DNA of 64,000 nt from CBDBJQ01 sp965206405. GTDB taxonomy: Bacteria; Pseudomonadota; Alphaproteobacteria; UBA8366. The stretch is from contig CBDBJQ010000006.1 of assembly GCA_965206405.1 (NCBI GenBank), forward strand, positions 2,232,001-2,296,000, given 5' to 3'. Each line of letters starts with the position of its first letter. Positions within the stretch are counted from its first letter, which is position 1. This document shows, one piece after another, positions 33,434 to 42,536 of the stretch. The notes under the pieces are model-generated. The model saw only the letters and a program-made list of their open reading frames with translations, did no database searches and was not told the DNA's origin. A program made the position numbers and the translations under genes.

Positions 33434-33526
33434 CCGGCCGCCAGACCTCACCAGAGCCCTCACCACCAGGGCAAACCCCGCCCGGGTTGGCCCTATTGAC
33501 ACTGACTCTGTTGGGGTCAGCTGCAA

Positions 33527-35176
33527 TCAGGGGCGAAACGTCAACCGGGTCACCCCGGGCGTCCTGAGGGGTGCCGCCAGCGCCGCAAACTCGCAGAGAA
33601 GCCTGCGCGTGTCGCGGGGATCAATGATCTCCTCGGGCATGAACGCCTCGGCGGCACGAAACGGCGAACGCAGGGCCTCGAGATTGGCGAAGATGCGCGT
33701 GCGCTCGGCCTCGGGATTCTCCGCTGATTCGATCTGGCCGCGATAGGCCGCCTCAAGCCCGCCCTCGACCGGCAGCGAGCCCCAGTCGCCGGAGGGCCAG
33801 CAGTAGCGGAGATTGTAGCGGGTCGCGTTCTGATGCGCCGAGCCGGCAACACCGAACACCTTGCGGATGATGACCGTGCACCAAGGCACCGTCGCCTGGA
33901 ACACCGCCGTCAGGGCGCGCGACCCATAGCGTATGGTCGCTTCCTCCTCGGCCTGCTTACCAATGAGGAAACCCGGGCAGTCGACCAGGTGCACGACCGG
34001 CAGGTGAAATACCTCGGCGAGGTCGCAGAACCGCGTCACCTTCTGTGAGACATCCGCCGTCCAGCAGCCGCCATGATGGAACGGATCGCTGGCCATCACC
34101 GCGACCGGCCAGCCATCGAGGCGGGCGAAACCGGTAATAATGCCGCGTCCCCACTTGCGACCAATCTCGAAAAAAGAGTCCCGATCCAGGACAGATCCCA
34201 GAATGCGCCGCATATCGTAAACCTTGCGCCGGTCCCGCGGTACTGCCTCGATCAGCCACGGATCACGGCGGTCGACACTATCGGACGCATCACCGCGCGG
34301 CGGCAGGTCGTGGACGTTGTCAGGAAGGTAGGAAAGGAATCGGCGTGCCATCTCGAACGCCTCGTCCTCGGATTCCGCCTCGTCATCGACGGCGCCGTTG
34401 CGGGTGTGGATCTTGCTGCCGCCGAGCTCGTTTTTCTCGAGATCCTCGCCGACATGCACTACCACCGGCGGCCCGGCGACAAACATCTGGGCGGTGTCGC
34501 GGACAATGACCGAGTAATGGCTCGCCGTGACCCTGGCCGAGCCGAGACCGGCGGTTGAACCAAGGGCGAGCGAGACGACGGGAACAGTGGCGAGGTTGTC
34601 GACCATGTACTTCCATTTGCGACCGTCATAGCCCGGCAGCAGGGTGTGGCCCTTGGTCTCGATGTTCTTGACCGACCCGCCGCCGCCGGTGCCGTCGATC
34701 AGGCGCACGATCGGCAGTCTCAGATCACGCGCCATCTGCTCGGACATCATGGCTTTTTCGCCGATCGCCGCGTCGTTGGCGCCGCCACGCACGGTGAAGT
34801 CGTCGCCGGCAATGACCACCATGCGGCCGTTGATGTGGGCGCGGCCGAAAATGAAATTGGTCGGGCTGAACGAGGACATCTCGTCGCCCTTACCGTACTC
34901 GACCTTGCCAGCGATGGTGCCAAGCTCGTGGAGGGAATCCGGGTCGATCAACCTGTCGATGCGTTCGCGCACCGTCAGCTTGCCCTGGTTGTGATGGCGG
35001 GCAATCTTCTCCGGGCCGCCCATGACCCGCCCGAGCGCCTCGCGACGGCGCAACTCCTCGATTTCCGCTTCCCAGCTCATCCGCTGTTCCTTTTCATCGC
35101 CACCACCATCAGCGCCACCATTGCCATTGCCATTGCCATCCCCGGCACCGGCAGCCCTTCGCTTGCGCTGTGTCAT
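33527..35176 (-). CDS. Acyl-CoA carboxylase, carboxyltransferase subunit (PccB/MccB-like)
   Basis: 549 residues. Carboxyltransferase features: KLTVRERIDRLIDPDSLHEL, DDFTVRGGANDAAIGEK, RLIDGTGGGGSVKN, then the second half FLIGKQAEEEATIRYGSRAL. It transfers carboxyl from carboxybiotin to an acyl-CoA. The biotin carboxylase subunit is not in this window. The N-terminus has a Gly/Asn/Asp low-complexity stretch from a short DNA repeat (gccatt units near 35120). Its start overlaps the stop of the acyl-CoA ligase gene (ATGA), suggesting the ligase feeds it an acyl-CoA. Confidence 0.9.
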   Translation of the reverse strand: MTQRKRRAAGAGDGNGNGNGGADGGGDEKEQRMSWEAEIEELRRREALGRVMGGPEKIARHHNQGKLTVRERIDRLIDPDSLHELGTIAGKVEYGKGDEMSSFSPTNFIFGRAHINGRMVVIAGDDFTVRGGANDAAIGEKAMMSEQMARDLRLPIVRLIDGTGGGGSVKNIETKGHTLLPGYDGRKWKYMVDNLATVPVVSLALGSTAGLGSARVTASHYSVIVRDTAQMFVAGPPVVVHVGEDLEKNELGGSKIHTRNGAVDDEAESEDEAFEMARRFLSYLPDNVHDLPPRGDASDSVDRRDPWLIEAVPRDRRKVYDMRRILGSVLDRDSFFEIGRKWGRGIITGFARLDGWPVAVMASDPFHHGGCWTADVSQKVTRFCDLAEVFHLPVVHLVDCPGFLIGKQAEEEATIRYGSRALTAVFQATVPWCTVIIRKVFGVAGSAHQNATRYNLRYCWPSGDWGSLPVEGGLEAAYRGQIESAENPEAERTRIFANLEALRSPFRAAEAFMPEEIIDPRDTRRLLCEFAALAAPLRTPGVTRLTFRP

Positions 35177-36684
35177 CCGGACATCCTGTCCCGGGCCGCC
35201 GCCGCCAATCTCTCGCGGTCGGTCTTGCCGGTGCTGGCAAGCGGCAACTCGTCAAGCATCCACACCCGACGCGGGTGCTGAAAGGCCGGGCCGTTGGCGA
35301 GAGCGTGTTCGCGTACCGTTTCCTCGTCGAGCCCCTCTCCGCTGTCGGCAACAACGAAGGCAACCGGCATCGCGCCCCTGACCTCGTCCGGCACCGATAC
35401 GACGCAGGCCTGGGCGATCTGCGGATGGGTCTCGAGCACGCGTTCGACCTCGGCTGGAAACACGTTTTCGCCATTGCAGTTGAACATGTCGTCAACTCGG
35501 TCGACAAAATAGTGAAATCCATCGGCATCGCGGCGCATCACATCGCCGGTCCGATAATACCCGTCCTCCGTCATTACCTCCGCCGTCTTCTCCGGCAGGC
35601 CGTGATAGCCAGCCATCTTCGCCGGGCAGTCCATCTCCAGCTCACCCTGCCCGTCGTCGCGATCCGCGCCGTCGATCAAGCGCAGGCGCACTCCCTCGGC
35701 AGGATATCCGAGCGCCAGATCCGGGATTGGCAGGCCGTCGGGGTGTGCTGCGAAGACAACCGGTCCGGCTTCGGTGGTGCCATAGCCATAGGTGACCTTG
35801 GCACCGGGAAAGCAGGCGCGAACGTTGTCGAATAGGTTCTGAGTTGCCGGTGCCGAACCCATGCGGACTACGGAAACCGCGGAGAGATCGCGCGCCGCGA
35901 TCAGATCGCGGCGCTGGACGACCCGGGCCATCATGGTCGGCACGGAGGTCAGCCAGGTGCAGCGAAAGCGCGCCGCCGCCTCGATATAGGCGTCTTCCTC
36001 GAAACGCGGCAAGATGACCTCGCAGCCGTGCCCGGCATAGGCCAGCTTGCTGATGGCGAGGCCATTCATGTGATAGAGAGGTGCCGCGACCAGGAGTCGG
36101 TGATCCGTGATATCAGGCGTGAGGCGCTGTTCGATCACCCAGAGATGGCTGTCATGGGTCAGGCGGACGCCCTTCGGGCGGCCGGTCGAGCCGGAGGTGT
36201 AGAGGAACATCGCCAAATCCTCCGGCTCCGGCCGGAAGATCTCGAAATCCCCGAAATCCAGAAACACCTCAAATTCCGCTCCGAAGGTGATGCGCTCAAG
36301 GTTCGCCGGTGCCGCATCCCCGAAACGGGCATCAAGGAAAACAAGCGAGGCGCCGCAATCCTCAAGGATGCCGGCGATAATCTCCGGCGGGAAGCGCCAG
36401 TTGACCGGCACCGAGACCATGCCGGCGCGCATGGTCCCGAAATAAGCGATCAGATAATCGGCACTGTTCTCGGCCAGGATCGCGATCCGCTCGCCTGTGC
36501 TACGGCCCAAAGCGACAAGACCGCGGGCGACCGCATCGGCACGGCGGTCTACTTCGCCACGGCTGAGCGTCAGCGGGGACTCGAGGTTAGTGGCGTCGAT
36601 CAACGCGATCTTGTCCGCATCGCGGCTACGGTCGCCAAGATCGCCAAGATTACCAGTAGACGAGATACCGGTGGACGAGATCAT
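35173..36684 (-). CDS. AMP-forming acyl-CoA synthetase (ANL superfamily)
   Basis: 503 residues. Motif A5/P-loop FLYTSGSTGRPKGVRLTH, TYGYGTTEAGPV, YYRTGDVMRRDADGFHYFVD, and the catalytic Lys in PLASTGKTDRERL. It activates a carboxylic acid to its CoA thioester via an acyl-AMP. Upstream of the carboxyltransferase with a 4-bp overlap. Substrate unknown. Confidence 0.92.
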   Translation of the reverse strand: MISSTGISSTGNLGDLGDRSRDADKIALIDATNLESPLTLSRGEVDRRADAVARGLVALGRSTGERIAILAENSADYLIAYFGTMRAGMVSVPVNWRFPPEIIAGILEDCGASLVFLDARFGDAAPANLERITFGAEFEVFLDFGDFEIFRPEPEDLAMFLYTSGSTGRPKGVRLTHDSHLWVIEQRLTPDITDHRLLVAAPLYHMNGLAISKLAYAGHGCEVILPRFEEDAYIEAAARFRCTWLTSVPTMMARVVQRRDLIAARDLSAVSVVRMGSAPATQNLFDNVRACFPGAKVTYGYGTTEAGPVVFAAHPDGLPIPDLALGYPAEGVRLRLIDGADRDDGQGELEMDCPAKMAGYHGLPEKTAEVMTEDGYYRTGDVMRRDADGFHYFVDRVDDMFNCNGENVFPAEVERVLETHPQIAQACVVSVPDEVRGAMPVAFVVADSGEGLDEETVREHALANGPAFQHPRRVWMLDELPLASTGKTDRERLAAAARDRMSG

Positions 36685-36764
36685 GCGAAAACCCGCAGGG
36701 GCCCCTCAGGCGCAAAACCACCATACAGACGCATCAAGGCGCGCTCCGGGGCAGCGGAGGCTGT

Positions 36765-37445
36765 TCAGGCGGGTTTTGCTGCGGCTGCCGGCGACAGCGA
36801 GTTCCGACCCCGGTCGGGGTTCGGCTCTACATCGCAGCCGAGCAATTCCGCAAGCATGTCGGCGCCGCCGACATACTGGCCGTCGAGCCAGATCTGGGGC
36901 ACGGTGACCGGTGACTTCGGGCCGATGATTGGCTTTACCCGCGCCAGCATCTCGTAGAGCGCGCGCGGACTGCGCACCACGTCGTGATATCCGTAATCGA
37001 CATTCGCTGCATCAAGATAGCCCTTGGCGCGCACGCAATGGGGACAGCTCTCCTTGCCGAAGACATGATTGCCGGAGATCGCGCCGCGTTTGGTATGAGC
37101 GCCGATCACCTCGGCCGTCAGCACACCCCTGTTCAGGGCGTTGCCCTGGCTGATCACTTTGCCCTCCACCATCACGATGGGGGCGTGCCAGCCACCCTTC
37201 GGCAGGGGTTTCCACCACTCGCTGAGCCATTCGCGCACATCCACCGTCACGGGGATGCCGGCAAGCTCGTGTGCCAGAGTATCGTCGATCACATCGTTGG
37301 TCAGAGCGCACTCGCCGCAGGGAATATTGACCTTGAACGGCCCCCAGGAACCGGCCCAGCGGTAAATGGTCAAGGCAACCGCATTCTCAGCGCCCCCATC
37401 ATGAGCACTTGCATCACCGGTACGCGCACCATCGGCATTCGACAT
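36765..37445 (-). CDS. Glutaredoxin-domain protein with unknown N-terminal domain
   Basis: About 226 residues from MSNADG. The C-terminal ~90 residues are glutaredoxin-like: FGKESCPHCVRAKGYLDAA with the CPHC redox site and VPQIWLDGQYVGGADMLAEL with the cis-Pro and glutathione-binding GGAD. The N-terminal ~120 residues contain GPFKVNIPCGECALTNDV, a second possible Cys pair (CGEC), and a conserved-looking VDVREWLSEWW stretch I do not recognise. 80 bp upstream of the ligase/carboxyltransferase pair. Confidence 0.82.
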   Translation of the reverse strand: MSNADGARTGDASAHDGGAENAVALTIYRWAGSWGPFKVNIPCGECALTNDVIDDTLAHELAGIPVTVDVREWLSEWWKPLPKGGWHAPIVMVEGKVISQGNALNRGVLTAEVIGAHTKRGAISGNHVFGKESCPHCVRAKGYLDAANVDYGYHDVVRSPRALYEMLARVKPIIGPKSPVTVPQIWLDGQYVGGADMLAELLGCDVEPNPDRGRNSLSPAAAAKPA

Positions 37446-37540
37446 CAGGGGTTCTCCGTTCACATTCTGCCCGATCAAGATTATGCCTGATCAAGATTAT
37501 GGCCGATCAAGAATTATGGCCGGGCATTATACCCGGCAGT

Positions 37541-37627
37541 TCCCGTTGTCCCAATCCGGCGCATATAATCCCAATCCGGCGCATATAAAATGCCGGACTT
37601 CCGGGCTTCCGGGCTTCCGGGATCCGG
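37541..37627. repeat. Two short tandem duplications upstream of a CoA-transferase
   Basis: cccaatccggcgcatata occurs twice in a row (about 37550-37586), followed by three copies of gggcttcc-type 9-bp units (about 37593-37620). They occupy the divergent gap between the glutaredoxin and CoA-transferase genes and carry repeated gcatata boxes. Confidence 0.7.
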
Positions 37628-37704
37628 GGGCCCGCAACCCCAAAAGAGACGACAGAAGAGGTGATAGAGGAAACGATGCCTGGATTCCGACACCGGAGAA
37701 CGCC

Positions 37705-38928
37705 ATGACCGACGACAGCGCAGCGCCTTCCCCGACCGATGCACCCCTACCCCTGGCCGATATCAGGGTGGTCGAGTTCTGCCAAACCATCATGGGTCCG
37801 TCCTGCGGCCTCGTGCTCGCCGATCTCGGCGCTGACCTCGTCAAGGTCGAGCCCGCACCCGGCGGCGACAAAACGCGTCTTCTTGCCGGCTTCGGGTCTG
37901 GATTTTTCACCGCCTTCAACCGCAACAAGCGAAGCGTTGCGATCGATATCAAGACCGAGGCAGGGCGCGACATCGCGCAGCACCTGATCGAGTCCGCCGA
38001 CGTGGTCATCGAAAACTACGCGCCCGGGACCATGGAACGACTCGGCATTGGCTGGGAGGCGATGTCGGCCCGCAACCCGCGCCTCATTTTCTGTTCCCTC
38101 AAGGGGTTTCTTTCCGGACCTTATGAGAACCGGCCGGCGCTCGACGAGGTCGTCCAGTACATGGCCGGGCTTGCCTATATGACGGGACCCAAAGGCCAGC
38201 CCTTGCGCGCCGGATCCTCGGTGGTCGACATCATGGGCGGCACCTACGGGGTCGTTGGCATCCTCGCGGCACTGCGCGATCGAGAGCGAACGGGAAAGGG
38301 ACAGCAGGTCAAGAGCGCCTTGTTCGAATCAACCGCGCTCCTGATGATGCAGCACATGGCGGGCGGCGCGGCGATGCAGCGCGAAGTGCCGCCGATGACC
38401 GTACGCCTGCGTGCCTGGGGCATCTACGAGACCTTCGAGGCCAGCGACGGAAAGAAGGTATTCATCGGCATCACCAGCGACAATCACTGGCGCAGCTTCT
38501 GCGACCGTTTCGAACTCGGGGACATGGTCAACAATCCGATGTTCAAAACCAACGAGGATCGGGTTACCAACAACGACAAGCTGGCACCCGTCGTCGCCCG
38601 TATCGTGGCCAGGCACACAAGCGGGGAGATCATGGCGATCGCCGAGGAGATCAAAATTCCATTCGCGCCGATCGCCAAAACCGAAGATTTGTATGACGAT
38701 CCGCAACTCAACGCCCATGGCCGGATGTGCCTAACCCGGCTACCCGACGGCCGCGAGACCCGGCTGCCCCGGCTCCCGGTCGAGATCGGCGAGCACCAGC
38801 TCGCCCTGCGCCGCCAGCCGCCGGAGATCGGCGAGCACACACGGGAGGTGCTGTCGGAAATCGGCTATGATGCAACCCAAATCGACACCCTTGAGAAACA
38901 GGGCGTGATAACGCTCGCGGGCTCCTGA
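37705..38928 (+). CDS. CaiB/BaiF family CoA-transferase (class III)
   Basis: 407 residues. Features: DIRVVEFCQTIMGPSCGLVLADLGADLVKVE (LADLGADLVKVEP), FNRNKRSVAIDIK, the catalytic Asp region PALDEVVQYMAGLAYMTG, and the C-terminal EIGEHTREVLSEIGY. It exchanges CoA between an acyl-CoA and a carboxylic acid. First of three paralogues in the window (others at 43952 and 57255). A frameshifted macrodomain relic follows. Confidence 0.92.
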   Translation: MTDDSAAPSPTDAPLPLADIRVVEFCQTIMGPSCGLVLADLGADLVKVEPAPGGDKTRLLAGFGSGFFTAFNRNKRSVAIDIKTEAGRDIAQHLIESADVVIENYAPGTMERLGIGWEAMSARNPRLIFCSLKGFLSGPYENRPALDEVVQYMAGLAYMTGPKGQPLRAGSSVVDIMGGTYGVVGILAALRDRERTGKGQQVKSALFESTALLMMQHMAGGAAMQREVPPMTVRLRAWGIYETFEASDGKKVFIGITSDNHWRSFCDRFELGDMVNNPMFKTNEDRVTNNDKLAPVVARIVARHTSGEIMAIAEEIKIPFAPIAKTEDLYDDPQLNAHGRMCLTRLPDGRETRLPRLPVEIGEHQLALRRQPPEIGEHTREVLSEIGYDATQIDTLEKQGVITLAGS

Positions 38929-38956
38929 CAGGCAGCAAACCAAACAACAGAGAACG

Positions 38957-39198
38957 GAGGCAGACCTCCTTGCCTCCTGCTATCGCAACGCGCTGCGCTT
39001 TGCCCATCACAACAAGGTTCGGAGCATCGCGTTTCCCGCCATCAGTTGCGGCGTTTACAGCTATCCGGTGGCCCCCAAGCGATGTCCGTAGCCGTCGGGA
39101 CCGTGGCGACGGCCCAGGGCCACCAGCATCAGATGTTTGAACGCATGCTGCTCTACTGTTTTGAGGATGCCGTGTACGACGTCGCCCGCGCGGCGTTG
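38957..39198 (+). pseudogene. Macrodomain protein (ADP-ribose processing), C-terminal fragment with frameshift
   Basis: One frame reads EADLLASCYRNALRFA then SIAFPAISCGVYSYPVA and hits a stop at about 39090. The next frame continues AMSVAVGTVATAQGH and MLLYCFEDAVYDVARAAL. Together they match the last half of macrodomain proteins that hydrolyse ADP-ribose derivatives (the SIAFPAIS-G-YGYP type motif). The N-terminal half is absent. Not functional. Confidence 0.82.
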
Positions 39199-39310
39199 GT
39201 CACACCCAAAACCGGACACTGCCCCCCGGATCCGATTCCGGAGCAAGATCGTGCCCCGGCCCGCACCTCGACCCAGGGCCCGGACGCCCCCAAGACCCAG
39301 GTGCCATAAC

Positions 39311-41044
39311 TTAGTGCGAGGCGCGAGGCACCCCGGATCCACTCTTGCCGCGCAGGAAATCCAGGTCGACACCCTCGTTGGCCTGCATCACGCGCTCGGT
39401 ATAGAGCCGGGCCCAGCCACGATCGCTGTGCGGCTCGGACGGGGTCCATTCGGCCCGGCGGCGCTCCAGTTCCGCTTCGTCGACATCAAGATGCAAACGC
39501 CGCGCCTCCACATCGAGCTCGATCATGTCGCCCTCGCGCACCAATGCCAGCGGGCCGCCGACCGCCGCCTCCGGCGCCACGTGCAGGACCACCGTGCCAA
39601 AGGAAGTTCCCGACATGCGGGCATCGGAAATCCGCACCATGTCGCGAACGCCGGCCTCGAGGAGTTTCCGGGGCAGCGGCAGATTGCCGACCTCCGGCAT
39701 GCCCGGATATCCCCGGGGACCGGCGCCTTTCAGAACCATGACCGCATTCGCGTCGACCTCCAGGTCGGGGTCGTCGACACGGGCATGCATGTCCTCGGCG
39801 GATTCGAACACCAGCGCCGGGCCGCGGTGTTTCATCAGCTCCGGGGTTGCGGCCGAGATTTTGATCACCGCGCCGTCGGGCGCGAGGTTGCCGCGCAGAA
39901 TCGCCGTTCCCGCCCCGACACTGATCGGATCGGAGGCAGGGCGAATCACCTTGTCGTTCCAGTTTTCCGCTGAAGAAACGTTCTCTTTCACCGTCTGGCC
40001 AGTCACGGTGATCGCATCGCCATGCAGGAAACCCATGATTTCCTTCATCACCACCGGCAACCCGCCCGCATAGCAGAAATCCTCCATCAGATACTCGCCG
40101 GAAGGCTGCAGATTGACGATGAAGGGAACGTCGCGGATCAGATCATCGAAATCCTGGAGTTCCAGCGGCACCCCGACCCGGCCGGCGATAGCCAGCAGGT
40201 GGATGATCGCGTTGGTCGAACCGCCGATCGCGGCGTTGACCCGGATCGCGTTCTCCAGCGCCTCGCGGGTCACCACGTCGGACAGCTTCAGGCCGGCCTC
40301 GATATTGCGCACGATCTGCATGCCGGCGTGCTCGGCCAGCGCCCGGCGGCGGGAATCGACGGCCGGGAAAGCGGCCGAACCCGGCAGCTGGAGCCCGAGC
40401 GCTTCCGCCATGCTGGCCATGGTCGAGGCCGTTCCCATGGTCATGCAGTGGCCGGGGCTGCGCGACATTCCGGCCTCGGCTTCGCGATAGTCATCGAGCG
40501 TGATCGCGCCCGCCCGTAGATCGTCGGTAAAGCGCCATACATCGGTGCCCGATCCGATATCACCGCCACGAAACTTGCCGCTCAGCATCGGTCCGCCGGT
40601 GACGGTGATTGTCGGCAGATCGACGCTGGCCGCACCCATAATCGTCGCCGGCGTCGTCTTGTCGCAGCCGGAGAGCAGAACCACGCCGTCAAAGGGATTG
40701 GCACGCAGCGTCTCCTCGACGTCCATGCTGGCGAGGTTTCGGTAAAGCATGGTGGTCGGTCGCATCACGGTCTCGCCAAGCGACATCACCGGAAATACCA
40801 GGGGGAAACCGCCTGCCTTCCAGACGCCGCGCTTGACCGCATCGGCGATCTCGCCGAGATGCGCATTGCAGGGTGTGACCTCGGAAGCGGTATTGCAGAT
40901 TCCCACCACCGGCCGACCCTCGAAGTTCTCGGCAGCGAAGCCCTGGTTTTTCATCCACGCCCGATGGGTGAACCCCATCAGGTCGTCGCCACCGAACCAG
41001 GCCGGGCTGCGGAGCCCGCCATTGTTCCGTTTGCCGTCGGCCAT
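39311..41044 (-). CDS. IlvD/Edd family dehydratase (AraD/xylonate dehydratase-like)
   Basis: 577 residues from MADGKRNNG, with AGGAGAC ahead of the ATG. It has three conserved cysteine regions for an Fe-S cluster: VGICNTASEVTPCNAHL, LLSGCDKTTPA and GHCMTMGTASTMA. It also has IGGSTNAIIHL and the RISDARMSGTSFGTVVLH end motif. The start GLRSPAWFGGDD and length are typical of sugar-acid dehydratases (arabinonate/xylonate type) rather than branched-chain IlvD. Downstream of two acyl-CoA dehydrogenase genes on the same strand. A second paralogue is at 45779. Confidence 0.88.
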   Translation of the reverse strand: MADGKRNNGGLRSPAWFGGDDLMGFTHRAWMKNQGFAAENFEGRPVVGICNTASEVTPCNAHLGEIADAVKRGVWKAGGFPLVFPVMSLGETVMRPTTMLYRNLASMDVEETLRANPFDGVVLLSGCDKTTPATIMGAASVDLPTITVTGGPMLSGKFRGGDIGSGTDVWRFTDDLRAGAITLDDYREAEAGMSRSPGHCMTMGTASTMASMAEALGLQLPGSAAFPAVDSRRRALAEHAGMQIVRNIEAGLKLSDVVTREALENAIRVNAAIGGSTNAIIHLLAIAGRVGVPLELQDFDDLIRDVPFIVNLQPSGEYLMEDFCYAGGLPVVMKEIMGFLHGDAITVTGQTVKENVSSAENWNDKVIRPASDPISVGAGTAILRGNLAPDGAVIKISAATPELMKHRGPALVFESAEDMHARVDDPDLEVDANAVMVLKGAGPRGYPGMPEVGNLPLPRKLLEAGVRDMVRISDARMSGTSFGTVVLHVAPEAAVGGPLALVREGDMIELDVEARRLHLDVDEAELERRRAEWTPSEPHSDRGWARLYTERVMQANEGVDLDFLRGKSGSGVPRASH

Positions 41045-41156
41045 GGCCGTCTCCTTCTCTTGTGCAATATCCGTATGCAACACCCGGGCGCAACACCCGG
41101 GCGCAACACACGGGCGTTGTCGTCGTGTAGTGGCGGTCAGCCGCGCACCGCGCTGG

Positions 41157-42290
41157 TCAGCCGTATACCGCGTATTCCCGCATGTGGTGGTCAACATCGC
41201 CGAAGGTCAGGTCAATCAGCGATATCCGCTTGAAATAATGCCCGACCCGCAACTCGTCGGTAACACCCATGCCACCATGCATCTGGACCGCGTTCTGGCC
41301 AACGAACCGGGCCCTCTCTCCGATCCCCGCCTTGGCGGCCGACACCGTCCGGCTACGCTCCCTGGCATCGTCGCTATCGACCAGGGCCGTCGCGACATAG
41401 GTCAGCGACCGTGCCTCCTCACACCGGATCAATATGTCGACCATGCGATGCTGCATTACCTGGAATCGTCCGAGCGCCTGGCCGAACTGCTTGCGGGTCT
41501 TCAGATACTCGTTGGTATCCTCCTTCATCATCTCCATGCACCCGACAGCCTCGGCGCACAGCGCCACTGTCGCCCGCTCCGCGGTTTGCTCGATCGCCGG
41601 CCAGCCACCGCCGGTCTCGCCGAGAACCGCATCAGTATCGAGCCGCACGCCCTCGAACGTAACCTCCGAGGCGCGCAACCCGTCATTGGTCGCATAATCG
41701 CGCCGTGACAAGCCGGCCGCATCGGCCGGTACCATGAAGAGTGTGATTCCGTCCCGCCCCCTCTGGTCGCCGCTGGTCCGGGCGGACACGATGATCCGAT
41801 CGGCGCTCGCAGCACCCTGGACGACCCCCTTGTGTCCGTTCAGCACCCAGCCATCACCATCAGCGACAGCGGTTGTGGCAACATCGAAGAGGTCGAAACG
41901 GCCCTGCCGCTCGTTGCAGGCGAAGGCGAGCCTGAGACGGCCGGCGGCGAGATCGGGGAGTAATTCTGTTTTCTGTGCCTCACTGCCGGCGAGCATGACC
42001 AAGTTTGCACCAAGCACGACGGACGGGAAGTACGGCTCGACAACCAGGCCGCGACCGAACTCCTCCATGATGACCATTGTCTCGACGGCGCCGCCGTCGA
42101 TGCCGCCATAGGCTTCGGGAAGCGCGACCCCAAGCCATCCCAGATCGGCCATCTGGGTCCAATGCTCTTCGCTGTAGCCGGGCTCGGAGGCGATCAGCTT
42201 ACGACGCGCCTCCAGATCGTAGTTCTCACGCACAAAGCGCGCCACGCTGTCTTTCAGGAGCTGCTGTTCCTCAGAGAGCGAAAAATCCAT
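41157..42290 (-). CDS. Acyl-CoA dehydrogenase, short variant
   Basis: 377 residues. Begins MDFSLSEEQQLLKDSVARF. Flavoprotein fold segments: GWLGVALPEAYGG, FACNERQGRFDLFDV, and the C-terminal QLFGQALG-like KQFGQALGRFQVMQH and VQMHGGMGVTDELRVGHYF. It oxidises an acyl-CoA, passing electrons to ETF. It and the gene at 42537 form a typical FadE-like pair, as found in heteromeric (steroid or side-chain) acyl-CoA dehydrogenases. Confidence 0.9.
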   Translation of the reverse strand: MDFSLSEEQQLLKDSVARFVRENYDLEARRKLIASEPGYSEEHWTQMADLGWLGVALPEAYGGIDGGAVETMVIMEEFGRGLVVEPYFPSVVLGANLVMLAGSEAQKTELLPDLAAGRLRLAFACNERQGRFDLFDVATTAVADGDGWVLNGHKGVVQGAASADRIIVSARTSGDQRGRDGITLFMVPADAAGLSRRDYATNDGLRASEVTFEGVRLDTDAVLGETGGGWPAIEQTAERATVALCAEAVGCMEMMKEDTNEYLKTRKQFGQALGRFQVMQHRMVDILIRCEEARSLTYVATALVDSDDARERSRTVSAAKAGIGERARFVGQNAVQMHGGMGVTDELRVGHYFKRISLIDLTFGDVDHHMREYAVYG

Positions 42291-42536
42291 GCCTGTGTTT
42301 CCTTTGCACCCGGTTTTTTACTGCCTGGTTTTCTGATTGCCCGGTTTTTGCCGCCCGAAAGCCTCGAAGAGCTTCGGGAAACTCCAGAATTCCCGGGAGT
42401 TCCCTGGAGTCCCCCTGAGGCTCCCAGAGATTTGCCAGCGGACGGCCCGAAAAAGATCCGGCCTGAAAGATCAGCTTGCGTTTTTGCGATGTTGTCCAGG
42501 ATGCTCTCCGGGGTTCTGCCGGGGCGACCTGGCAGT
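42291..42536. other. Gap between the two acyl-CoA dehydrogenase genes
   Basis: No gene. Contains repeated ccggttttt/ctggttttc runs (42309-42350) and a ggagtt/ccctgga-rich segment (42385-42430) with several short inverted repeats. Confidence 0.4.
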
